Source: Rubripirellula lacrimiformis
GTDB taxonomy: Bacteria > Planctomycetota > Planctomycetia > Pirellulales > Pirellulaceae
Length of the DNA stretch: 64,000 nucleotides
Assembly: GCF_007741535.1 (NCBI RefSeq)
Contig: NZ_CP036525.1
Coordinates: 1,798,001 to 1,862,000, forward strand
Direction of reading: 5' to 3'
The notes beneath the pieces were generated by a model. It had not been told where the DNA came from. It searched no databases and was given only the letters and a program-made list of their open reading frames with translations. Of the stretch, positions 57,469 to 64,000 are shown one piece after another. Made by a program: the position numbers and the translations under genes. Numbering within the stretch: position 1 is the stretch's first letter; each line of letters starts with the position of its first letter.

Positions 57469-58671
57469 CTAGCGGTCGGTGAAATCCAAGAACCACCAGC
57501 CGTCGTCCCATTCCAGGCTGACCTTACGCCATCCCAATGGGACTTGTGGGTAAGGATAGAACGGGCCGATGTATGGCCATGCCGAAGGACTGTATTGCTG
57601 CGGATAAGTCACCGCGGCGTAGTTCGGTGCAGCCGCATAGCCAGGCCAAGCGTAGTTTGGCAAGTTGGGCGAGTCATAGCGAGGTGCACCGGCGGGGGCA
57701 CTTGGTCCCATTGGAACCGGTTGGCCCATCATCGGATTGCCACGGTGTTGCATATGCATTCCGGACGCTTGAGCCTGCATAGGCATCTGGCCTTGTTGCA
57801 TACGGTAAGGCGCGGTCATCGCTTGTGGAGCCTGATTCATGGGCGCCGAAGCGTACTGGGCAGGAACTCCGCCCATGGGAGCGGCGGCGTGCATCTGCGG
57901 TGCAACGTTTGACAAGGCAGGTGCCTGTGGCAAACGGGCTAGGCCGCTAGGAGCAGGTGAGCCGACCGTGATCGCTTCGCGGATTCCCGATACGCCGGGA
58001 ACCGATTCGGCGATGCCAAGGATGGCGGTGCGTTGTTCTTCGCTGGATGCACGTCCAGTCAATTGCAATACACCGTTGTTGCTTTTAACGTCAACGCCGA
58101 AACCTTTCAGTTGGCCAGCGTCTTTGGCACGTCCCAAAGCAGCGACCACGGCATTCACGACCGCGTCATCGCTGACCGGTTCCAATGCCGATGCAGGACG
58201 AACTTCGCCCGGCATACCATTCATTGGCTCGATCGCACGAGCTTGAGCAGCCAGAGCGTTTCGGAACGAGAAGTCCGAAGCCGATTCCACGGTGGTCGGT
58301 GTCAACTCGCTTTGACCGACGGTCGAAACGGCTGCTTGTGGCTTCAAAACGGTGGCTTCCGGGGCCGCGGTGGCAACCGGCTGTGCGTTGGACACGCGGA
58401 CTTCGTCCACGATGTTGGCGATTCCTTCGATGCCAGCGGCGGCGCCCAGGACCAAGTCCTTTTGAGCCGATTCGCTTACATTGCCTTTGAATACAACCAC
58501 ACCATCATCGACTTTCATGTCGAGGGTGAAGTCCTTCAAGGCTCCGGAATCACGACTGGTTTTCAATCGCTGGATAATTTGTTCGGCGATTTCTCGGTCA
58601 CCACCCCAGGCCTGCATTGGCCCGAGGGTAGCGAGCGCGGCAATCGCCAATCCGAAATACTTACGTCGCAT
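57469..58671 (-). CDS. Secreted protein with two BON domains and Met/Pro/Gln-rich tail
   Basis: The 400-residue product starts MRRKYFGLAIAALATLGPMQ with a signal peptide. BON domain 1 is at about residues 25-93 (IAEQIIQRLKTS, FTLDMKVDDGVVVFKGNVSE) and BON domain 2 at about 166-236 (VVNAVVAALGRAK, FGVDVKSNNGVLQLTGRASS). BON domains bind phospholipid or act in periplasmic membrane maintenance, as in OsmY. The rest is a low-complexity region rich in Met, Pro, Gln and Ala (MNQAPQAMTAPYRMQQGQMP), then a short Trp- and Tyr-rich end (WRKVSLEWDDGWWFLDFTDR). GGGAGG about nine bases upstream fixes the start. It is a single gene with its own terminator at 57320-57359. Confidence 0.88.
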   Translation of the reverse strand: MRRKYFGLAIAALATLGPMQAWGGDREIAEQIIQRLKTSRDSGALKDFTLDMKVDDGVVVFKGNVSESAQKDLVLGAAAGIEGIANIVDEVRVSNAQPVATAAPEATVLKPQAAVSTVGQSELTPTTVESASDFSFRNALAAQARAIEPMNGMPGEVRPASALEPVSDDAVVNAVVAALGRAKDAGQLKGFGVDVKSNNGVLQLTGRASSEEQRTAILGIAESVPGVSGIREAITVGSPAPSGLARLPQAPALSNVAPQMHAAAPMGGVPAQYASAPMNQAPQAMTAPYRMQQGQMPMQAQASGMHMQHRGNPMMGQPVPMGPSAPAGAPRYDSPNLPNYAWPGYAAAPNYAAVTYPQQYSPSAWPYIGPFYPYPQVPLGWRKVSLEWDDGWWFLDFTDR

Positions 58672-58972
58672 TGTTATATGCCTCCCTGCAGTCCTAAATC
58701 CATCTGGGCCATTCCACTTGAAGGGTCCGCCGACACGATGACGACGGGGAAGTCACCCTTTCGATGGGGACTCGGTGGATCAAACGGTGTTACCAGATTG
58801 GTGTTGTTGGTACTTTCGGCAAACTCGGGTGGAGACAGGTAGGTTTTTTCCGGATTTGTCGCTGATTCGGTTTGAAACGCCGGAAAAGTTTACCAGACCG
58901 GATCCTTTGACCGCGCAGCACCCGGCCCCGATGGATCTTTCTGGAAACGCAGGTTGATTCCCACTCGGCGGG
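58672..58972. other. Intergenic region upstream of the BON gene
   Basis: These 301 bases hold the BON gene's Shine-Dalgarno and presumably its promoter, and the 3' end of the small membrane gene's transcript. I see no hairpin or repeat of note. Confidence 0.3.
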
Positions 58973-59359
58973 CTATTTCAGACCGCGGATGAACACCGTC
59001 AGCGCGGCGATCGTCCCAATCGCTGGCACGACCACAAGAATCAACTGTGGCCGCACGGCCATCACCGCCAACCCGATCACGCCGGCCATGGCGATCCCCG
59101 GTGGCAACCAACGGGCCGGCTTTTTCAGCGATGGCCAGGCCAGCCATAGGGCGCCCATCAACAGACCGACTCGCCCCGTCGCGGCCGACAAAAATCGGGC
59201 TGACCCCTCGCTGCCGAATTTCCAGGTCACCACGGCGCAGGCCACCAGCAATCCGATCGAAATCACCAGCAGCATGGTGCGGCGAGGGTCGGTGGGCGAT
59301 TTGTCCGTGCCCGCTCGATTGGCGTCGGATGGGCGGCGTTTGGAAGGCGTGAGGTTCAT
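58973..59359 (-). CDS. Small multi-pass membrane protein of unknown function
   Basis: The 128-residue product starts MNLTPSKRRPSDANRAG, a polar N-terminus, followed by about four hydrophobic segments (MLLVISIGLLVACAVV, VGLLMGALWLAW, GIAMAGVIGLAVMAV, LILVVVPAIGTIAALTVF) and ends FIRGLK. No family is recognised. The ATG at 59359 gives a clean start; longer frames upstream run into the 133-bp repeats. No clear Shine-Dalgarno is seen. Confidence 0.65.
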   Translation of the reverse strand: MNLTPSKRRPSDANRAGTDKSPTDPRRTMLLVISIGLLVACAVVTWKFGSEGSARFLSAATGRVGLLMGALWLAWPSLKKPARWLPPGIAMAGVIGLAVMAVRPQLILVVVPAIGTIAALTVFIRGLK

Positions 59360-59458
59360 GGTGACCAACGATAGCGTTTTTGGCCGCCGAGTTGGTAGAC
59401 GACTGGTCGCGATCGCCAACGCTATGAAACATTCGTCCCCACGTACTGGTCGGTTTCT

Positions 59459-60005
59459 CGTAGCGGAACTCGCCAAGAGTTTCGGCTGGGCGGTTCCTCG
59501 TAGCGGAACTCGCCAAGAGTTTCGGCCTAAGGTATGTGGAAACGCCGAAAGTCTTGGCGACTTCCGCTACAAGAGGTTTCACCGCATATCCCCTGTCCCT
59601 CCCAACCAAGAGTTTCGGCTGGGCGGTTTTTCGTAGCGAAACTCGCCAAGAGTTTCGGCCTAAGGTATGTGGAAACGCCGAAAGTCTTGGCGACTTCCGC
59701 TACAAGAGGTTTCACCGCATATCCCCTGTCCCTCCCAACCAAGAGTTTCGGCTGGGCGGTTTTTCGTAGCGAAACTCGCCAAGAGTTTCGGCCTAAGGTA
59801 TGTGGAAACGCCGAAAGTCTTGGCGACTTCCGCTACAAGATGTTTCACCGCATATCCCCTGCCCCTCCCAACCAAGAGTTTCGGCTAGCCGATTTCTCGT
59901 AGCGGAACTCGCCAAGAGTTTCGGCCTAAGATAGGTGGAAACGCCGAAAGTCTTGGCGACTTCCGCTACAAAATGCTTCAGCGCATTTCCCCTGCCCCCC
60001 CAACG
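59459..60005. repeat. Four 133-bp tandem repeats, each with a 27-bp imperfect inverted repeat
   Basis: Each unit contains gtagcggaactcgccaagag plus tttcggc and, 17 bases later, its complement with two mismatches. These palindromes lie at 59500-59570, 59633-59703, 59766-59836 and 59899-59969, exactly 133 bp apart. A partial left arm precedes at 59459. Copies differ at only a few positions. The array ends about 14 bp before the ECF sigma gene start, so that gene's promoter must lie in or before it. Confidence 0.93.
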
Positions 60006-60018
60006 ATCGTGATTCCCC

Positions 60019-60603
60019 ATGAACGTCCGCGACTGTGACGAACCGTCGACTCACCGATCGTTGTTACAGCGGGCGGCCGACGGCAACGACGACGGATGGC
60101 GAATGATGGTCCAGGTCTACGGTCCGCTGGTTTACGGATGGATTCGCCGCTGCGGCGTCCAATCGGCCGACGCCGCGGACGTGATGCAGGAAACTTTCTT
60201 GGCCGTATCGAAATCGCTGGCACGCTTTGACGCCGATACGGCGGGATCCAGTTTTCGGGGGTGGCTATGGACGATCGCGAAACACAAACTTCGTGATCGC
60301 CAACGGGCCATCGCCCGCTCGGCCGCCGGCGATTCGCCCAGCTTCCTGTGGGAAACGCTGGAAAGTCCAGAACCGCCTAGCGAATTTGGCGACGATGTTC
60401 GATCGGTGCGGATTCGGATGTTGGAAGTGCTGCGTTCGTCGATCGACCCACGTTCGTGGCAGATGTTTTGGCGAACGGCGGTCGATGGATGTGACCCGGG
60501 GGACGTCGCCGAAGAGATGAACGTTACCCGGTGGGCCGTCTACAAGGCGCGGGCGCGAGTGCTACAGCGACTGAAAACAGAAATGCAAGATTTTGGAAAC
60601 TAG
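60019..60603 (+). CDS. ECF RNA polymerase sigma factor (planctomycete STK-associated type)
   Basis: The 194-residue product has sigma region 2 (GPLVYGWIRRCGVQSADAAD, VMQETFLAVSKSLARFD, FRGWLWTIAKHKLRDR) and region 4 (GDVAEEMNVTRWAVYKARAR), the layout of ECF sigma-70 factors. It directs RNA polymerase to a regulon that cannot be predicted. The gene is followed 60 bp later by a membrane Ser/Thr kinase with an anti-sigma-like zinc finger; in planctomycetes such ECF-STK pairs are known, and the kinase is the likely regulator. No separate anti-sigma gene is present. The start at 60019 is the first ATG after the repeats and lacks a strong Shine-Dalgarno. Confidence 0.92.
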   Translation: MNVRDCDEPSTHRSLLQRAADGNDDGWRMMVQVYGPLVYGWIRRCGVQSADAADVMQETFLAVSKSLARFDADTAGSSFRGWLWTIAKHKLRDRQRAIARSAAGDSPSFLWETLESPEPPSEFGDDVRSVRIRMLEVLRSSIDPRSWQMFWRTAVDGCDPGDVAEEMNVTRWAVYKARARVLQRLKTEMQDFGN

Positions 60604-60663
60604 CCTGTCCAATCGTTTCGTTGTGTAGTCAGAAACCTCTGATACTCTGACGGAGTCCCTGGA

Positions 60664-63486
60664 ATGATTGCGATGAAAACTCAGTGCCTGACCGACGAAC
60701 AACTCAAGCGGTTCTTAGGTGGGAACATGAACGATCAAGCCTTTGGGGTGGTCCACGATCACGTCGACGGCTGTGAAAGTTGCCAATCCCGTGCCAGCGA
60801 TTTGGATGCGGGATCCGTCGGCGATCTTGGTGCCTGGGATGATGTTGGGGCCGACGAGAGTCCGGGAAATTCCAGTCCAATGGGCCCCATCGATCCGATC
60901 GAAGCCGAATCGGCGTGCCAGTTCGCAGTCCATCGATTGTTGGATCGTAGGACGATCCAGGATTTGTCGGGCGTGGATCCGTCTGGGACGAACTTGTCTG
61001 GGACGAAATTGGCGTCGTCTGCGATCGATCAACTTGGCCCGTACCGGATTCTGGGTGAAATTGGCCGCGGCGGCATGGGCACCGTCTGTTTGGCCCAGCA
61101 TCAGCGGTTGAAACGTCGCTGTGCGATCAAACTGTTGCCGCCGACGCGCGTGGCCCAGCCCGGTTGGTTGGATCGATTCGAACGCGAAATGGCGGCCGTT
61201 GCATCGCTGGAACATCCAGGGATCGTGCGGGCCAGCGACGCGGGGACCGAATCTGGGTGGCATTACTTGGTGATGGAGTATCTGGATGGGCTGGACCTAG
61301 CCCGCGTGGCCAGTCGGGTCGGACCGCTGTCGATCGCCGATGCGTGCGAGGTCGTTCGGCAAGCGTCGATGGCGCTGTCGCATGTGCACGGCAATGGCTT
61401 GGTGCATCGCGATGTGAAACCGTCGAATCTGATGCTGACTCGCAGCGGCGTTGTCAAACTACTGGACTTGGGATTGGTGTTGGCCGGTGACGACCCCCTG
61501 TCGTTCGATGATCGTTTGACCACGGTCGGCCATTTGATGGGGACGTTGCCAGCGATGTCCCCGGAACAGTTGATGGACAGTCGCGGTGTGGATGCCGCCG
61601 CCGATGTGTATTCGCTGGGCGCGACGTTGTACCGGCTGATCGTTGACCGGTGGCCATTCCCATCCGGTGGTGGCATCGCCGCTCGCGTGCTGGCCATCAC
61701 GACCCAGTCGCCGGTGCCGCTTGCGAAAGTCCGCAGCGAAGTGGATTCGGACTTGTCGAATTTGGTCGCTCGAATGCTGGATCGCGATCCGGCCAAACGT
61801 CCCAGCGCCGATCGGGTCGCCCAGCAGCTACAGCAGTGGACGGGGGATGCGAATCTGAAAAAACTGATCCGTCGTGCCGAAGCTGCCCCCGATGCGTTCT
61901 CGGAAACCGGCCCCGCGATGCTTTCCGCTGCGGCTGTGGATGCACCACCTCCGGGCCGTGGCAGGAGGCGTTTGATCGCCGGCGGCTTTCGCTCGCTGGG
62001 TTGGTTGGCAGCGGGCGTGATTGCTGCAACCGTCGTGATCCAAATTCGCGCCGAACGTGGGGATATCGTCGTGACCACCGATGGCCAGGACACGCAGATC
62101 GCTGTCCTGCCGGATAATGGCGTCGACTCTGCGGCGCGCAATGCCGATCCGGTTTCCCCGATGGAATCTCCGGTGCAAACGGAAGACACGGATTCGGAAG
62201 CTGCTGTCGATCCGCTGTACCTGGGCCAGGACTTTGATCATTGGATCAGCGTGTTGAAACGAGAGCAGCAGATCGAAGCGATTGGCGAGGCGATGCGAGC
62301 GATTGAATTGCTTTCGCGTGAACAGCCCGCCCGCCGGAAAGAGGCCGCGAGGCAAACGATGCTGCTGACCAACCAGTACGGGAGCGTCTCTTACGATCAC
62401 AATCCCGGTTGGAACTCGGGGATCGGGAATCGAGATCTTGATTCCTCGCGATTCATGGGGTACCTGTTGCAAGTGGCGCCGAAGTACGGTCCCGAGCCGC
62501 TGCTGGGCACGCTTCAGGAAATGTTGAAAGTCGGAAATCGTCACGCAAAAATTGCGGTGGTGATGACACTGCAGCATTACGTCGACGGTTGGGGAAGTTG
62601 GACTGGATCGCCCGAGTCTCGAAACGCGTCCCGCCAATACTTTGCCGCGATGGGCCAGAGTGCAGAGGGGAAAGAAGAGCTGACGCAGCTACTAGCGGGA
62701 CTCGGGGAAATAGCCCGTTGGTCAACGGCGGCCCAACCGGTTGATAGAAAGGGTGATGGCGAAGCAGAGTTCATGACCGTGTCCCAGTCCGAAAACACTT
62801 ATTTAAGGCAAAAAGCATGGGGCATCGCAAGAACCTTGGTCGTCGCTGCCGATGGGACGATCGATCAGCCCGCCTGGATGATCGATTACGTGCAAGACCA
62901 GATTGACCGTGCCGTCACCGCCTATCAAAATCGATCTGCCGAATCCGATTTGCAGGCCGGTGCTCGCTCTGCCATCAGTCCAGGCGGAATGACGGGGACA
63001 GGAATGATGGGAGGATTTCCGCAACCGGTGTGGGTGATCGATGGCGACCTGCTGCTGGCCGCTTTGGAAATGCAGCGTGATGGCCTCGTCACCATCCCAA
63101 CGGATTACGCGGTTGCCGTCATGACTGCTCCCTTTTTTGCATACTTCTCGGACCCCGCGGATCCACAAATTGCGGTCGACACGCTGATTCAGGCCGATGC
63201 CAATGCGAAGCAGTTGATCGCAGAGAGCATCGATCAACAGCTGATGCTATGCGAGGTGATCTACGATCAAAATCAGGATGTGCAACCGTTCGCAAGCCTG
63301 GTGGGGCATTCGATGTTCCAATTGACCGGACCAATCTTTGCCGCCAACGTCACTGCCACCGCGCCCTTGGTTGAACGAATTTCGAAACTGATCCTGGCCA
63401 CCCAAAACGCGAATGACCAAGCGGCCAACTTGACGACGATCACCCAAACGCTCGCCACACTACGGCAGCGGATCGAAGAGAAGTGA
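60664..63486 (+). CDS. Membrane Ser/Thr protein kinase with N-terminal zinc-finger (ZAS-like) domain
   Basis: The 940-residue product starts with a zf-HC2-like motif (HDHVDGCESC, about residues 31-40), as in zinc-binding anti-sigma factors. The kinase domain (about 127-395) has GEIGRGGMGTVCLA, AIKLL with the catalytic Lys, VHRDVKPSN with the HRD Asp, and DLG in place of DFG at about 268-270. One membrane segment (about 440-460, GWLAAGVIAATVVIQI) leads to a C-terminal domain of about 480 residues, probably periplasmic, with no recognised fold. The kinase and zinc finger are thus cytoplasmic and the tail may sense a signal. GGAG eight bases upstream supports the ATG at 60664. It forms a unit with the preceding ECF factor, whose activity it may control. 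Confidence 0.9.
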   Translation: MIAMKTQCLTDEQLKRFLGGNMNDQAFGVVHDHVDGCESCQSRASDLDAGSVGDLGAWDDVGADESPGNSSPMGPIDPIEAESACQFAVHRLLDRRTIQDLSGVDPSGTNLSGTKLASSAIDQLGPYRILGEIGRGGMGTVCLAQHQRLKRRCAIKLLPPTRVAQPGWLDRFEREMAAVASLEHPGIVRASDAGTESGWHYLVMEYLDGLDLARVASRVGPLSIADACEVVRQASMALSHVHGNGLVHRDVKPSNLMLTRSGVVKLLDLGLVLAGDDPLSFDDRLTTVGHLMGTLPAMSPEQLMDSRGVDAAADVYSLGATLYRLIVDRWPFPSGGGIAARVLAITTQSPVPLAKVRSEVDSDLSNLVARMLDRDPAKRPSADRVAQQLQQWTGDANLKKLIRRAEAAPDAFSETGPAMLSAAAVDAPPPGRGRRRLIAGGFRSLGWLAAGVIAATVVIQIRAERGDIVVTTDGQDTQIAVLPDNGVDSAARNADPVSPMESPVQTEDTDSEAAVDPLYLGQDFDHWISVLKREQQIEAIGEAMRAIELLSREQPARRKEAARQTMLLTNQYGSVSYDHNPGWNSGIGNRDLDSSRFMGYLLQVAPKYGPEPLLGTLQEMLKVGNRHAKIAVVMTLQHYVDGWGSWTGSPESRNASRQYFAAMGQSAEGKEELTQLLAGLGEIARWSTAAQPVDRKGDGEAEFMTVSQSENTYLRQKAWGIARTLVVAADGTIDQPAWMIDYVQDQIDRAVTAYQNRSAESDLQAGARSAISPGGMTGTGMMGGFPQPVWVIDGDLLLAALEMQRDGLVTIPTDYAVAVMTAPFFAYFSDPADPQIAVDTLIQADANAKQLIAESIDQQLMLCEVIYDQNQDVQPFASLVGHSMFQLTGPIFAANVTATAPLVERISKLILATQNANDQAANLTTITQTLATLRQRIEEK

Positions 63487-63534
63487 CGCGATGCTATCGA
63501 ACGCATCGAAACCCCTACGAGGAAATATGAGACT

Positions 63535-64000
63535 GTGAAGATACTTTGCTTTAGCGATTTGCACCGTGATGTGGACGCGGCGGCCACACTGGTGGCGATG
63601 GCTGCCGACGTGGACGCCGTGATCGGTGCCGGCGATTTTGCCAACCAACACCAAGGCTTGGCCGACACGCTGGATATTTTGGCCGCGATCGACAAGCCCA
63701 CGGTCTTGGTGCCGGGCAACGGCGAGACGGCGACGGAGCTGCGGGCGGCGACCGCCGCCTGGTCTGCGGCCACGGTCTTGCACGGTGACGGTTGCCAGGT
63801 CAACGGTGTCGATTTTTGGGGCGTCGGCGGGGGGATCCCGATGACTCCCTTTGGCACTTGGAGCTACGACTTTGACGAAGACCAAGCGACCGATTTGTTG
63901 GCCGATTGCCCGGCGGGCGGCGTCTTGGTGGTCCACTCACCACCGATCGACACGGTCGATCACGATAGCAGCGGCCGAATCCGAGGCAGTCGAGCGATTC
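63535..64000 (+). CDS. Metallophosphoesterase, 3' end outside the window
   Basis: The visible 155 codons begin with GTG at 63535 and read MKILCFSDLHRD, then GAGDFANQ, PGNGE and LVVHSPP, the first motifs (DxH, GD, GN and H) of calcineurin-like metallophosphoesterases that bind two metal ions. The last motif (GHxH) would lie beyond base 64000. The substrate is unknown. It follows the kinase by 48 bp in the same direction and could be co-transcribed. GAGG lies about 13 bases upstream, so the start is moderately sure. Confidence 0.85.
   Translation, partial: MKILCFSDLHRDVDAAATLVAMAADVDAVIGAGDFANQHQGLADTLDILAAIDKPTVLVPGNGETATELRAATAAWSAATVLHGDGCQVNGVDFWGVGGGIPMTPFGTWSYDFDEDQATDLLADCPAGGVLVVHSPPIDTVDHDSSGRIRGSRAI

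Overview
The window looks like the chromosome of a marine planctomycete close to Rhodopirellula (Pirellulaceae). The evidence is a giant multidomain surface protein with RTX and dockerin-type calcium motifs, two proteins with the planctomycete N-terminal signature (LEPR-x-LL, or a degenerate LENRQMM form), a PEP-CTERM protein, a Verrucomicrobia/Planctomycetes-restricted family protein, an ECF sigma factor next to a zinc-finger Ser/Thr kinase, and intergenic spaces full of short palindromic repeats. Coding density is moderate. I see no rRNA, tRNA, CRISPR array, phage or insertion sequence.

Layout. 1-28875: the 3' part of one gene, open at the left edge, encoding more than 9,600 residues: FliD/flagellin-like inserts, RTX repeats, LamG, FG-GAP, a CSLREA beta-helix, LRR, jelly-roll modules including a nearly perfect 3 x 1347-bp tandem amplification, PKD and cadherin-like domains, and a C-terminal dockerin-like end. 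28972-29673: PEP-CTERM protein. 30217-31356 (-): beta-roll surface protein with a LENRQMM signature. 31698-34115: secreted TPR protein. 34713-36847 (-): sugar isomerase, thiS, thiG. 37027-37587 (-): coiled-coil protein. 37927-39093: secreted prenyltransferase/squalene-cyclase-like repeat protein. 39152-40036: array of six 154-bp repeats.

40309-46491: a dense co-oriented block with a WD40-like secreted protein, RicT/PSP1, a TIGR04138-type protein, a secreted methyltransferase, a NupG-type transporter and a PQQ-like beta-propeller. 46934-50824: LEPR protein with DUF4347, CBM60, LTD, CotH, LTD and CBM60 domains. 51500-54012 (-): CE15-like esterase plus 3-hydroxyacyl-CoA dehydrogenase. 54198-55361 (-): D-threonine aldolase/D-serine dehydratase-like enzyme. 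55503-56162 (-): lipoprotein. 57469-58671 (-): double-BON protein. 58973-59359 (-): small membrane protein. 60019-63486: ECF sigma factor and membrane Ser/Thr kinase. 63535-64000: start of a metallophosphoesterase, cut by the right edge.

Two themes stand out. One is an extracellular, calcium-dependent and polysaccharide-directed surface repertoire: the giant adhesin, the PEP-CTERM protein, the two LEPR-type proteins and the CE15 esterase. The other is at least five kinds of palindromic or tandem intergenic repeat, several next to gene starts. The likeliest new biology is in the giant protein (recent in-frame amplification, FliD-like inserts), the symmetrical CotH/CBM60 protein, and the repeat elements.
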